Source: JBHGBM01 sp041946965
GTDB taxonomy: Bacteria; Acidobacteriota; Terriglobia; Bryobacterales; Bryobacteraceae
DNA: 64,000 bases
Assembly: GCA_041946965.1 (NCBI GenBank)
Contig: JBHGBM010000022.1
Span: 1-64,000, forward strand
Reading direction: 5' to 3'
Below are positions 34,550 through 43,885 of this stretch, one piece after another (positions within the stretch are counted from its first letter, which is position 1; each line of letters opens with the position of its first letter). Below the pieces are notes generated by a model. That model was not told the origin of the DNA. It saw only the letters and a list, made by a program, of their open reading frames with translations, and searched no databases. The position numbers and the translations under genes are program-made.

Positions 34550-37123
34550 TTACAGGATCAGGCGCAAACCGAATTGTAATACCCGTCCGTCGTTCAGCGT
34601 ATTGGTTATTTTTCCGAAAGCGGGCGAACTCAGGTTGCGCTGGGGTTCATCGAACTGAGGATGGTTGGTGAGGTTGAACGCCTCGCCGCGAAGCACCAGC
34701 GTGCGCTCGCCCCGCCCGCCGAAGCGCCAGGACCGCGAAACGGCGGCGTTGAAATTGGCGATGCCCCCCTTGCGAAAGGTATTGCGGCCCAGGTTGCCGC
34801 GGTTCTCGCCAACCCGCACATACGCGAAACGGTCGCGCCGGATGATCTGCGGGGCGGTGTCAGGGTCGCCCACCGTGCGGCCCAGAATCGAGGGGTCCAG
34901 GATATTGGGACGATCGCCCGGCCCGCCGTCCACGTTGCCGAAGCCCGGGGCGTCGCTGCCCACGTAAAGCGTGAGCGGCGTTCCGCTCTTGGTCAACAGG
35001 GAGCCGGAGATCTGAATTCCCCGCAGCATGCGCCCGCGCCACGGCAGCTCGTAGGAGTAGTAGACCAGCAGGGAGTGGGTCGAATCGAAGTTACTGAGCG
35101 CCTTCTTGTCCTGGATGGCGTCGAACTGCGACTGGCTGCGTCCCTTGACAAGGTCGTTGTTGGCCGCGGTGCCGGAGTAATCCGCGCCCCCGTCGAGCGC
35201 CTTGCCGAAGGTGTAAGTCGCGCCCCAGACCAGGCCGTGCGTGTAGGGTGCTTCCAGCGTGGCCTGCCCCGCATCCAGGTAAGAGGCGCCGCTGTTGACG
35301 ATGTACTTCACGTCGTAGTAGCGGGAATCGGCGCGGCGCTGGTCCACGGTGGCGGTGGTCAGCGGGATGCCGGCCACCGGGATGCCGCGGTTTTCGATAA
35401 ATCCGTCCAGCATCTTGAAGCCGCGGCCGCCCACGTACCCAAGACGCAGCATCCAGGCGCCCGCCAGCTTGCGCTCCAGGCTCAGGTTGTACTGGTGGAC
35501 ATAAGGCGAGACCAGGTCCGGTGAGAAGAATGTAGGCGAGGTGCGGCCGCGGGGGCCCTCCAGATCCACGCCCGCCAGCGGATTTAGGATGTTGGGATTC
35601 TGCACCTGTATGTAGCGCGCGCCGGGCAGGTTGTAACGAACCTGGCCGTAGGTGACCGGAGGAATCTGGGCGAAAGAGACCGTGTAGCCCGCGCGCAGCA
35701 TCCATTCGCGGGGCGCTTTCCAGGCGAGGGAAAACCGCGGGCTGAAGTTGTTGCAGTCGCACCCGTAGGGGACATGATCCAACCCGTGGACCTCCACCGG
35801 CGCGGTGTCCAGGTTGTAGCGCATGCCGTAGTAGATTTGCAGGCGCCCGCTCAGCTTCCACTGGTCCGCCCAGTAGAGGCTGGCGTTCCAGTTGCGGAAG
35901 CCCCGGCTGAGGGAGCCGAGCATGACCTCGTACATGGTGGGGGTGCCGAAGCGCATGTTTTCGATGGCGGTGCGGCCGAAATTATTGCTGAACCAGATGA
36001 CCCCGCGGCCGTTGCTGGTTTCCGAGCCGTTCAGTTGCAGCCGCAGGAGGTCGCCGCCGTAGGTCATGGCGTGGCTGCCCGCGCCGGCGCGCTGCGTCAC
36101 CACCACGCCCCCGCGGAAGCTGTTCACGGCGCGGTGAATGGGGAACTGCGAATCGGGACCGAGTTCTTCCACCTGGTAGCCGGTGCGCACGCGCGGCCCC
36201 ACGGCGTTGGGCTCCGGGCGCAGGTCGCTCATCACCCGCGTGAAGCCGCCGCCGAAAGCGGCCTCGAGCGCATCGGACGCCTGGAGGCGCCAGGTGGCGC
36301 GGCTGCGGTGCGTGTGGATTTCCGTATCGGGATTCTGCCCCGCCACCAGTTCAAAAGCCTGGATGGCCTGCCGTCCGAGCGTGTGCGACAGGATCAGCCG
36401 GCTCCGCGCCGGGGTGTTGCGCTCCAGCCGCAGGCTGGAATCGAGTTCGTCGATGCGCTGCGGCGCGTTGGTGTTGAGCGCCCGCTGGTCGAAATCCGGA
36501 CGGTTGGGCAGCAGGTTGGGATAGGCGCCGAGCAGGCGTTCCACGATGGCGCGCACCGCCGGGTCCGCGGCCGTGGGAGTGCGCTCGGAGCCGAGCGGAA
36601 CCAGCACGTTGCCGTTCACCATGCCGCGCGTCTTGCGTCCGGTGAAACTCCCGGTCAGGGACCCGAGAGGGCCCACTCCGCCGGTGAAGCGCAGGCCGTA
36701 TTGGTTCTGGCGCGAGGGCTGGACCGGCCCCACCTGGAAAAACGTGCGCGCGTTGAACACGCTGTTTTGGAGCGATTCAAACAGCTCGCCGTGCCATCCG
36801 GCGGCACTCGAAGCCGGCCTCAGCACGGCGGCTTCCCCAGCGGGCCGCCCGTGCTCGGTGGCATAATAATTGGCCTCCACAGGCGGCTGCGGCACGATGG
36901 TGACGTTATCGCCCAGCCGTATGTTGTTGACCTTCAGCGCGTCGTTATCGATGCGGTTGGCCTGCACGTTTTCGTTGCGCAGAGACGAGGCGCGGCTCAG
37001 GTTCGCGCGCGGAGCCGGAGCGGGCGCCGGTTTGGGCGCGGGGCGGCCATCGTCGGCCACGGCGGGAACAAGACCCAGCAACAACAGGAGGAACCGCATT
37101 GATGTGATGCCACATTCTAACAT
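34550..37123 (-). CDS. Oar-like outer-membrane barrel protein without carboxypeptidase-regulatory domain
   Basis: This 857-aa barrel is related to the other two Oar-like receptors in its C-terminal repeats (HSLLVYYSYELPWRG, LRGEAFNLTNHPQFDEP, and a final LQFGLRLIL), but lacks the N-terminal regulatory beta-sandwich. After the signal sequence comes a Pro-rich linker (APKPAPAPAPRA) and a barrel. I chose ATG 37123, where AGGAAAGG lies five bases upstream; a second ATG at 37099 begins the hydrophobic core directly. A TonB box is not obvious. It is divergent from the Hsp70 gene by 41 bp. Ligand unknown. Confidence 0.82.
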   Translation of the reverse strand: MLECGITSMRFLLLLLGLVPAVADDGRPAPKPAPAPAPRANLSRASSLRNENVQANRIDNDALKVNNIRLGDNVTIVPQPPVEANYYATEHGRPAGEAAVLRPASSAAGWHGELFESLQNSVFNARTFFQVGPVQPSRQNQYGLRFTGGVGPLGSLTGSFTGRKTRGMVNGNVLVPLGSERTPTAADPAVRAIVERLLGAYPNLLPNRPDFDQRALNTNAPQRIDELDSSLRLERNTPARSRLILSHTLGRQAIQAFELVAGQNPDTEIHTHRSRATWRLQASDALEAAFGGGFTRVMSDLRPEPNAVGPRVRTGYQVEELGPDSQFPIHRAVNSFRGGVVVTQRAGAGSHAMTYGGDLLRLQLNGSETSNGRGVIWFSNNFGRTAIENMRFGTPTMYEVMLGSLSRGFRNWNASLYWADQWKLSGRLQIYYGMRYNLDTAPVEVHGLDHVPYGCDCNNFSPRFSLAWKAPREWMLRAGYTVSFAQIPPVTYGQVRYNLPGARYIQVQNPNILNPLAGVDLEGPRGRTSPTFFSPDLVSPYVHQYNLSLERKLAGAWMLRLGYVGGRGFKMLDGFIENRGIPVAGIPLTTATVDQRRADSRYYDVKYIVNSGASYLDAGQATLEAPYTHGLVWGATYTFGKALDGGADYSGTAANNDLVKGRSQSQFDAIQDKKALSNFDSTHSLLVYYSYELPWRGRMLRGIQISGSLLTKSGTPLTLYVGSDAPGFGNVDGGPGDRPNILDPSILGRTVGDPDTAPQIIRRDRFAYVRVGENRGNLGRNTFRKGGIANFNAAVSRSWRFGGRGERTLVLRGEAFNLTNHPQFDEPQRNLSSPAFGKITNTLNDGRVLQFGLRLIL

Positions 37124-37164
37124 CCGGGCCTTTCCTGCCGCTGCTATCGAACTACCATGGAGTC

Positions 37165-39810
37165 ATGAAGATCGGCATCGATCTGGGCACCACCAACTCC
37201 GCCCTGGCCTACATCGACGAGCGCGAAGCCGGCGACCGCGATTTCCCTCCCGTACACATTTTCCACGTGCCGCAGATGGTGGCCCCGGGCCGCGTGGAAG
37301 CCGAACGCACCCTTCCCTCGTTTCTCTTCCTGGAAGACGGCCAGCCGGTCGGCGTCTATGCGCGCGAGCAGGGTGCGCTGGTGCCCACGCGCCTGGTGCA
37401 TTCGGCCAAATCCTGGCTCTCCAACCCGGACGTGGACCGCACCGCGAAGATCCTGCCATGGGATTCGCAGGAGACCGGCCGCGTGCTCTCCCCGGTGGAC
37501 GTCTCCTCGCGCTTCCTGGCCAAGTTCCGCGAAGAGTGGGACCGCGCCATGCCGCAGCCGCTGGCCGCGCACGACATCGTGCTCACCGTGCCCGCGTCCT
37601 TCGACGAAGAGGCCCGCGAGCTGACCGTGATGGCCGCCCAACAGGCGGGCATCGAACGGCTCACGTTGCTGGAAGAGCCCGCGGCGGCCTTCTATTCCTG
37701 GATCGCGAACAACTTCGCGCGCTCGCGCAAGCTGCTGCGCGACGGCCAGATCGTGCTGGTGTGCGACGTGGGCGGCGGCACCAGCGACTTCAGCCTCATC
37801 CGCGTCAGCCGCGAGGGCGACCTGGTCGACTTCACCCGCACGGCGGTGGGAAAGCACCTGCTGCTGGGCGGCGATAACCTGGACCTCACGCTGGCCTGGC
37901 TGGTGGAAACCAAGCTGGGCGTGCCGCTCTCCATACGGCAGCGCAGCGGACTGCGGCGGCAGTGCGCGGCGGCCAAGGAGCGGCTGCTGATGGATCCCAA
38001 TCTGCCCGCGGTGGAGATCACGGTGCTCGGCGCGGGTACGTCACTGATCGGCAAGTCGCTCAAGACCGCCATCGAGCGCGAGGAGGCGCTCGAGCTGGCG
38101 CTCGAAGGTTTCCTGCCGATGACCCCGCGCGGCGAGCCGCCCAAGGAGGAGAAGCGCAGCCTGTTCCGCGAACTCGGTTTGCCCTACGTTTCCGACCCGG
38201 CCATCACGCGCCACCTAAGCGCGTTCCTGGAGAGCGCGGGCCAGATCCCCGACGCCATCCTCTTCAACGGCGGCTTTTTCATTCCCGACGTCCTGCGCAG
38301 CCGCGTGGCGGACGTGCTGGAACACTGGTACGGGCAGCGCCCGGAGGTCTTCGAGAACCGCGACCTGGACCTGGCGGTCTCGGTCGGCGCGGCTTACTAC
38401 TCCTACGTGCGAACCACGGGCAGCGGCGTGCTGGTGCGGGGCGGGCTGCCGCGCACGTATTACATCGGCATCGGCGAGCCGCGCGAAGACAGGATCGCCG
38501 CGGTCACGCTGGTGCCGCGCGGCGCCGAAGAGGGCGTCACCCTGGAGATCGACGACGAGCGGCTGCAACTGGTGGCGAACCGCCCCGTGTCTTTCCGCCT
38601 TTACAGCTCGCTCACGCGCACCGGGGACGCGCCCGGCAGCGTCGTGGAGTTCGCGCCGGCCGACGCCGATTTGCACATGCACGCGCCGCTCAACGCGGTG
38701 ATCCGCTTCGGCAAGAAGTCCGGCGAGCGTCTCATCCCGGTGAAGCTCGGCGCACGGCTCACCGAAATCGGCACGCTCGAAACCTGGGCCGATTCCAAGA
38801 TCAGCGACAATCGCTGGCGGCTCGAATTCGAGCTCCGCAAGAGCGCCGAGGCGGTGAAGAAGCCCGCCGCCGCGGTGGTCAGCCAGGAGGCGGTGGCGGC
38901 GGCGCTCGACACCATCACGGCGGTCTTTTCCACCTCGGCGAAATCGCCCGTGCCGCCGGAAGAGCTGCCCGCGAAGCTCGAGCAGGCGCTCGGGCTGGGC
39001 AAGAATTCCTGGCCGCTCGATGCCATCCGCAAGATGGCTGAGGCTTTCCTGGCGGCGGCGGAGGGCCGCAAGAAAAGCCCGGCCTTCGAGCTGCGCTGGC
39101 TGAACCTCGCCGGCTTCTGCCTGCGCCCCGGGTTCGGCTTTCCGGGCGACGACTGGCGCATCGAGCAGGCCCGCAAGATCTACGCCCCGGGGCTCCAATA
39201 CAAGAGCCAGGTGCAGAACGAGATCGACTGGTGGATCTTCTGGGGGCGCGTGGCGGGCGGGCTCAACCGCAACCAGCAGGCCGACATCTACCAGCGCATC
39301 GCGCCTTTCCTCTTGCCGAAAGGCGGCAAGCCGGCGCGCGTGAACACCGCCCTGCTGCGGGAGATGTGGCGCACGGCGGCCAGCCTGGAACTGCTGCCCA
39401 TCGGGACCAAGACGGAACTCGGCGAGGCGCTCATCCGCCGCGTGAAAACCGGCGATTACCGCGAAAGCGAGCTGTGGTGCCTCTCGCGGCTGGCAGCACG
39501 CAAGCTCTTCTACGGCCCCATCAACCTGGTGGTCCCGCCCGCCGTCGCGGGCCGCTGGGTGGAAGCGCTGCTACGCGCGGAGCACGCCGCCGAGGCGCTC
39601 GCGGCGATGGCGCGCCGCACCGAAGACGCCACCCGCGATCTTCCGGCCGCAACTTTTGAAGCGGTGCGGCGCAAGCTGGCGGCCGATCCCCAGGCGGCGC
39701 GGCTGCTGCCCATTCTGGAAGGCGAGGAAGAGGACGAGGCCACGCTGGGGCGCATCTTCGGCGAGGAGTTGCCTTCCGGTCTTGTCATTGCGCAGAATGT
39801 GCCAGAATGA
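37165..39810 (+). CDS. Hsp70-family protein with long C-terminal extension (DUF3731-like)
   Basis: This 881-aa protein starts with an actin/Hsp70 ATPase domain (MKIGIDLGTTNSALAYID, VLTVPASFDEEARELT, LLEEPAAAFYSW, VCDVGGGTSDFSLI, LFNGGFFIPDVLR). Unlike DnaK it has no recognisable standard substrate-binding domain; residues of about 400-530 are divergent and the C-terminal region (from about 600) is helical and resembles DUF3731 (SRLAARKLFYGPINLVVP). Such proteins are usually beside a second Hsp70 and DUF2760, but here it is alone. It precedes the monoheme cytochrome gene, whose start codon lies just 18 bp after its stop. Client proteins are unknown. Confidence 0.87.
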   Translation: MKIGIDLGTTNSALAYIDEREAGDRDFPPVHIFHVPQMVAPGRVEAERTLPSFLFLEDGQPVGVYAREQGALVPTRLVHSAKSWLSNPDVDRTAKILPWDSQETGRVLSPVDVSSRFLAKFREEWDRAMPQPLAAHDIVLTVPASFDEEARELTVMAAQQAGIERLTLLEEPAAAFYSWIANNFARSRKLLRDGQIVLVCDVGGGTSDFSLIRVSREGDLVDFTRTAVGKHLLLGGDNLDLTLAWLVETKLGVPLSIRQRSGLRRQCAAAKERLLMDPNLPAVEITVLGAGTSLIGKSLKTAIEREEALELALEGFLPMTPRGEPPKEEKRSLFRELGLPYVSDPAITRHLSAFLESAGQIPDAILFNGGFFIPDVLRSRVADVLEHWYGQRPEVFENRDLDLAVSVGAAYYSYVRTTGSGVLVRGGLPRTYYIGIGEPREDRIAAVTLVPRGAEEGVTLEIDDERLQLVANRPVSFRLYSSLTRTGDAPGSVVEFAPADADLHMHAPLNAVIRFGKKSGERLIPVKLGARLTEIGTLETWADSKISDNRWRLEFELRKSAEAVKKPAAAVVSQEAVAAALDTITAVFSTSAKSPVPPEELPAKLEQALGLGKNSWPLDAIRKMAEAFLAAAEGRKKSPAFELRWLNLAGFCLRPGFGFPGDDWRIEQARKIYAPGLQYKSQVQNEIDWWIFWGRVAGGLNRNQQADIYQRIAPFLLPKGGKPARVNTALLREMWRTAASLELLPIGTKTELGEALIRRVKTGDYRESELWCLSRLAARKLFYGPINLVVPPAVAGRWVEALLRAEHAAEALAAMARRTEDATRDLPAATFEAVRRKLAADPQAARLLPILEGEEEDEATLGRIFGEELPSGLVIAQNVPE

Positions 39811-39827
39811 ATCTAGGAGGTTTCTTG

Positions 39828-40043
39828 ATGCGTCTGGCGAAAGTTTTGCTTCCGGCTTCTATTGTTGCCGCCGGCTTGGTGGTTTCCACAGTCCCGTCTC
39901 AAGCCAAGATGGAGTACAGCAAGAAAGAAAAGAAAGGCTGCACATTCTGCCACGTTAAGGCCGGATCCAAGGACCTGAATGACGCCGGCAAGTACTACAA
40001 GGAACACAACCATTCCCTCGAAGGGTACAAGCCCGCAAAGTAA
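39828..40043 (+). CDS. small monoheme c-type cytochrome
   Basis: This 71-aa protein has a signal peptide (VLLPASIVAAGLVVSTVPSQA) and one heme-attachment motif, CTFCH, in a Lys-rich mature part of about 45 residues (KKEKKGCTFCHVKAGSKDLNDAGKYY). It should be an exported electron carrier or sensor too small for a classical cytochrome c fold; no clear distal Met ligand is present. ATG 39828 lies seven bases after a consensus AGGAGG; an ATG at 39807 precedes that site and is less likely. The following MFS/spermidine-synthase gene may start inside it. Confidence 0.82.
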   Translation: MRLAKVLLPASIVAAGLVVSTVPSQAKMEYSKKEKKGCTFCHVKAGSKDLNDAGKYYKEHNHSLEGYKPAK

Positions 40044-42054
40044 CAGTCTTTTCCTGGCCGCGTTGTACGGCTGTACGGTGTTCCTGGGAGCGTTTCTGCT
40101 CTTTCAGGTGCAGCCGGTCGCGGCCAAAGCCATTCTGCCTTGGTTCGGCGGAGCGTCGTCGGTGTGGAACACGTGCATGTTGTTCTTCCAGGCGGCGCTG
40201 GTGGCGGGCTACGGGTACGCTCACCTGGTCAGCCGGCTGGAGGGGCGCCGGCAGGCGATCGTCCACGGCGCGCTGCTCGCGGCGAGCCTTCTGGTGCTGC
40301 CGCCCCTTCCCGGCGCCTGGTGGAAGAGCGCCGCGGTGGAGCACCCCTCGGCGCGCATCCTGCTGCTTCTTGCCGCAACCGTGGGGCTGCCTTATTTCCT
40401 GCTTTCCAGCACCAGCCCGCTGCTGCAATCCTGGTTCGCCCGCACGCACCCCGGCCGCTCTCCCTACCGTCTTTTCGCGCTCTCCAACTTCGCTTCGCTG
40501 CTGGCGCTGGGCACCTATCCCGTGCTGGTGGAGCCGCGGCTCGCGCTGCCGGCGCAGGGATGGATCTGGTCGGCGGCCTACGCCGGCTTCGCCTTGCTCT
40601 GCGGCGGGTTGGCGTGGAGCGGCTCGCGCGCGCTGCCGCCCGCTTTGACGGCACACGGGAAGGCGGCGCCGCCCCGCTGGGACGTCCGGGTGCTGTGGGT
40701 GCTGCTGCCCGCCGCGGCTTCCATCCTGCTGCTCGCGGTTACCACGTACCTGACGCAGGATGTAGCCGCCATTCCGTTCCTGTGGGTGCTGCCGCTGTGC
40801 ATCTACCTGCTCAGCTTCATCATCTGCTTCGACGCGACGCGCCACTACCGGCGGCGTCTCTACCTGCTGATGCTGCCGGTGGCGCTGGGCATCATGGCGT
40901 ACCTGCTCTCGCCGTATCAGCCCGGATACAACGTCTTGCAGGTGGTCGCGGTCTCGAACGCCTGCCTGTTCGTGTTCTGCATGGTGTGCCACGGCGAGCT
41001 GGTCCGGCTGAAGCCCGAACCGGCGCGGCTGACGGCGTTTTACTTTTCGCTTTCCGTGGGAGGCGCCCTGGGCGGCGTGTTCGTCGGACTGGCGGCGCCC
41101 AGCCTGTTCGTGGCCTACCATGAGTTCCCCATAGGGCTCGCGCTCTGCGCCGCGCTGGCGCTGGCCGTGCTGGCGCGAGAGGGCCTGCGCCGCTGGACCT
41201 TGGCCGCCGGCCTGGCGGCGCTGGCGGGCTACGCCGGCTTTCTCGGCTATTCGGCGCATTCTCCCATCACGGGCTGCCGCCTGGCGGTGCGCAACTTCTA
41301 CGGGCTGGTAAGGGTGTGGGACGTGGATGAGGAAGACGGCGCGGGCGTCCGCCGCAAGCTGGTTCACGGCCACATCAACCATGGCGAGCAACTGCTCTCC
41401 AAAGAATATCGCCGCAGCCCGGTGACGTATTTCTGTCCGGAGACCGGCATCGGACACGCCATGAGGGCCTCGGAGGCGCGCGGCCCGCGCCGCATTGGCA
41501 TCCTGGGCCTCGGCGCCGGCGTGCTGGCGGCGTACGGGCGGCCCGGCGACACGCTGCGCATTTATGAGATCAATCCCCTGGTGCTGGACATCGCCTCGCG
41601 CGAGTTCACCTACCTGAGTGATACACCCGCGCGCGTGGAAACCGTGCTCGGCGACGGGCGGCTGGCGCTCGAGCACGAGCCCGCCCAGAACTTCGACGTG
41701 CTCGTGATGGACGCCTTCTCGGGCGACTCCGTCCCCGTTCACCTGATCAGCCGTGAAGCCTTCGCGGTCTACTTCCGCCACCTGAAGCCCGGCGGCGTGC
41801 TGGCGGTCAACATCTCCAACCGGTACCTGGGGCTTGGGCCGGTTATGGAGCGCGCCGCGCGGCACTTCGGGCGCGTGCCGGTCGAGTTCCAGTTCACGCC
41901 GGACGACGAAGACGTGGTGTGCTTCGGCGCCTCCTGGGTGCTGCTGGTGGAGCCCGGCTCACCGCTGGTCCGCGAAGGCGCCGTGCTGAAGGAGAGGCGT
42001 GACTTCCGCATGTGGACGGACGGATATTCGAACCTCTTCGGCGTGCTCAAATAA
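39979..42054 (+). CDS. MFS-like membrane protein fused to spermidine-synthase-type methyltransferase fold
   Basis: This fusion of up to 691 residues has about 10-12 membrane helices in its N-terminal part (VFLGAFLLFQVQPVAAKAILPWFGGASS) and a cytoplasmic spermidine-synthase/SAM-methyltransferase-like domain from about 480 (GILGLGAGVLAAYG, YEINPLVLDIA, VLGDGRLALEHE, DVLVMDAFSGDSVPVHL). The conserved D in LVMDAFSGD fits an aminopropyltransferase-type active site. Start is uncertain: ATG 39979 overlaps the cytochrome gene by 65 bp, while the paralogue at 54469 aligns best from a later non-ATG codon near 40050. Function is not established. It abuts the metallophosphoesterase gene (5 bp). Confidence 0.82.
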   Translation: MTPASTTRNTTIPSKGTSPQSNSLFLAALYGCTVFLGAFLLFQVQPVAAKAILPWFGGASSVWNTCMLFFQAALVAGYGYAHLVSRLEGRRQAIVHGALLAASLLVLPPLPGAWWKSAAVEHPSARILLLLAATVGLPYFLLSSTSPLLQSWFARTHPGRSPYRLFALSNFASLLALGTYPVLVEPRLALPAQGWIWSAAYAGFALLCGGLAWSGSRALPPALTAHGKAAPPRWDVRVLWVLLPAAASILLLAVTTYLTQDVAAIPFLWVLPLCIYLLSFIICFDATRHYRRRLYLLMLPVALGIMAYLLSPYQPGYNVLQVVAVSNACLFVFCMVCHGELVRLKPEPARLTAFYFSLSVGGALGGVFVGLAAPSLFVAYHEFPIGLALCAALALAVLAREGLRRWTLAAGLAALAGYAGFLGYSAHSPITGCRLAVRNFYGLVRVWDVDEEDGAGVRRKLVHGHINHGEQLLSKEYRRSPVTYFCPETGIGHAMRASEARGPRRIGILGLGAGVLAAYGRPGDTLRIYEINPLVLDIASREFTYLSDTPARVETVLGDGRLALEHEPAQNFDVLVMDAFSGDSVPVHLISREAFAVYFRHLKPGGVLAVNISNRYLGLGPVMERAARHFGRVPVEFQFTPDDEDVVCFGASWVLLVEPGSPLVREGAVLKERRDFRMWTDGYSNLFGVLK

Positions 42055-42058
42055 CCTC

Positions 42059-42823
42059 ATGAAGCTCGTTTGGGCGGCGCTCGTGTTGGCCGGATGGGCG
42101 GCCGCGCAGCCGGTCACGTTCGGCGTCCTGGCCGACGTGCAGTATGCCGATAAAGACACCGCCGGCCGGCGCGCCTACCGTGCGGCATTGCCGCGACTGG
42201 AAGAGTTCGTCGCGGACCTGAACCGGCGCAGCCTGGACTTCGTGATCCAGCTCGGTGACCTGGTGGACGGCGGCGCGGAAAACTACGCGCGCGCCATGGC
42301 CGTCTTCAACCACATCCGCGCGAAGAAATACCACGTGCGCGGCAACCATGACGCGGAATTCGCCAAACCGGGCTGGTACGATTTCACCGTGCGCGGCTGG
42401 CGCTTCCTCGTGCTCGACGGCATGGATCTGAGCGTCGCGGATCCGGCCGGACGCGCCATGCTGGCTGGGCTCACGGGAAAGCCCAACGCGCAGGAGTGGA
42501 ACGGCGGCGCCGGACCGAAGCAGTTGCAGTGGCTGGAGCGTACGCTCGGGGAGGTGGACCGCCGCGGCCGGCGCGTGGCGGTGTTCTGCCACTTCCCCGT
42601 GCTGGAGGCCGCCGCCACGCCGGCCCACCTGCTGTGGAACGCGGCGGAGGTGCTGGCCACGCTCGAACGCCACCGCTCGGTCGCGGCGTATATCTGCGGC
42701 CACGATCACCGCGGGGGACGCGCCCAACCGGACGGCGTCCTGCACCTGACGTTGCCGGGGATGGTGGAAGGCGCGGGCTACGAAGTCCTGGAGGCCGGAC
42801 GCACCCTGCGCAGCGTGCGGTAG
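42059..42823 (+). CDS. secreted calcineurin-like metallophosphoesterase
   Basis: This 254-aa protein has a signal peptide (LVWAALVLAGWAAAQP) and calcineurin-fold motifs: GVLADVQYAD (DxQ/H variant), IQLGDLVDGG, VRGNHDAEF, VFCHFPVL and ICGHDHRGG. The first motif has Gln where His is usual, as in ADPRibase-Mn/CDP-alcohol phosphohydrolase-like members. ATG 42059 immediately precedes the signal sequence. It lies directly behind the fusion gene and its 3' end overlaps the convergent amidase gene by 46 bp. It is not closely similar to the phosphoesterase at 13846. Substrate unknown. Confidence 0.87.
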   Translation: MKLVWAALVLAGWAAAQPVTFGVLADVQYADKDTAGRRAYRAALPRLEEFVADLNRRSLDFVIQLGDLVDGGAENYARAMAVFNHIRAKKYHVRGNHDAEFAKPGWYDFTVRGWRFLVLDGMDLSVADPAGRAMLAGLTGKPNAQEWNGGAGPKQLQWLERTLGEVDRRGRRVAVFCHFPVLEAAATPAHLLWNAAEVLATLERHRSVAAYICGHDHRGGRAQPDGVLHLTLPGMVEGAGYEVLEAGRTLRSVR

Positions 42824-43824
42824 CGCTCGCGCAAAGTCTTGCGATACGCCGGCAGCCGCAGCCCCGCTTCGGCGGCCCGCGCGCGCAGCATCTCATCGGC
42901 AAGATCGAGCCCCGCCCTCAGGCGCGCGTCGGCACGGCTCAGGAAGGCCTGATCGTACTCGAAGCCGAACTCGGTCAGCGCGGGCAGCGGCCGGCTGTAG
43001 TTATCCGGCAACCCCAATGCGGCGAACGGGAAGTCTGACGCCCAATCCGTGTGGTAGCCCCCGCGCATGTTCGACGGGTTGACGGAAACCTGCGCGTGCG
43101 TCACGCAATTGGCCGCCGGGATGCCGTAGCGGGCGCGCAGCATCTCGGTGAGCATGCCGGCTACGCGCACCTGCGCCGGACTCACCGCGGCCTCGGCGGC
43201 CTCGAAGGAGACCCCCAGAAAGCTCTCGTTCAGGTCGATGTACAGGCGCCCGCCGTCGGCCCACACGGAATGGCCGGCGTGGTTGGCCGCCTGATCCTCC
43301 GGCACCACGCGGTAGACTCTGCCGAAACGGTCGATCAGGAAATTGTATGCGCGCCGCCGGCGCACGAAATCGAGCACCGACTCGCCCAGGCGCTTGAGCA
43401 CTCCATTCTGGTCCGCCTCGAACGGCGCCTGGCGGCTCTCGGTGGTGTGGAAGACGATGCCCGCCGGCTTCGGGCCGCAGGAACGCGCGCGCGTGGGCGC
43501 GGCCGCGCAGGTTTCCACGCGCAAGCCGTTGCTGTAGGTTTCGGCGCAGGCGCTTTTTTCCACCAGCCAGACGCCTGAGGGCGCCTGGATGCGAACCGGC
43601 GGCGGTTGCGGGCGGGGCGGCGACACCGGCCGCGCCCGCGCCACGGCGGTGCGCGCCAGAAACACGCCGGCCAGCGCCACCGTCAGAGCCGAGGTGGCGA
43701 GCACGGTGCGCACGAGCGTGCGGCGCCGGCGCGGCGCCCGGGCGTGCGCCATGGTTCTCAGAAACCGCAGCCGGGCGACGGGATCGTGAATGCAACCCGC
43801 CACGCTTTCGACAACTTTTGCCAT
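42778..43824 (-). CDS. membrane-anchored N-acetylmuramoyl-L-alanine amidase (Amidase_2/PGRP-like)
   Basis: This 348-aa protein has a basic cytoplasmic N-terminus of about 36 residues, one membrane helix (TVLATSALTVALAGVFLA), a Pro-rich linker and an Amidase_2 domain. Zinc-ligand candidates are His in GIVFHTTES and in NCVTHAQVSVNP, with the intervening fold segment RAYNFLIDRFGRVYRVVP and AANHAGHS. It should cleave the amide between MurNAc and the stem peptide outside the membrane. It is 61 bp behind the actin-like gene on the same strand, so it may be a cell-wall enzyme placed by that filament. The stop overlaps the convergent phosphoesterase gene. Confidence 0.85.
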   Translation of the reverse strand: MAKVVESVAGCIHDPVARLRFLRTMAHARAPRRRRTLVRTVLATSALTVALAGVFLARTAVARARPVSPPRPQPPPVRIQAPSGVWLVEKSACAETYSNGLRVETCAAAPTRARSCGPKPAGIVFHTTESRQAPFEADQNGVLKRLGESVLDFVRRRRAYNFLIDRFGRVYRVVPEDQAANHAGHSVWADGGRLYIDLNESFLGVSFEAAEAAVSPAQVRVAGMLTEMLRARYGIPAANCVTHAQVSVNPSNMRGGYHTDWASDFPFAALGLPDNYSRPLPALTEFGFEYDQAFLSRADARLRAGLDLADEMLRARAAEAGLRLPAYRKTLRERYRTLRRVRPASRTS

Positions 43825-43885
43825 TTCAGTGACGTGCGCGGCCCGCCACGGCCGGGCCGCAACCTTCAGGCAGCGGTAATCCGCA

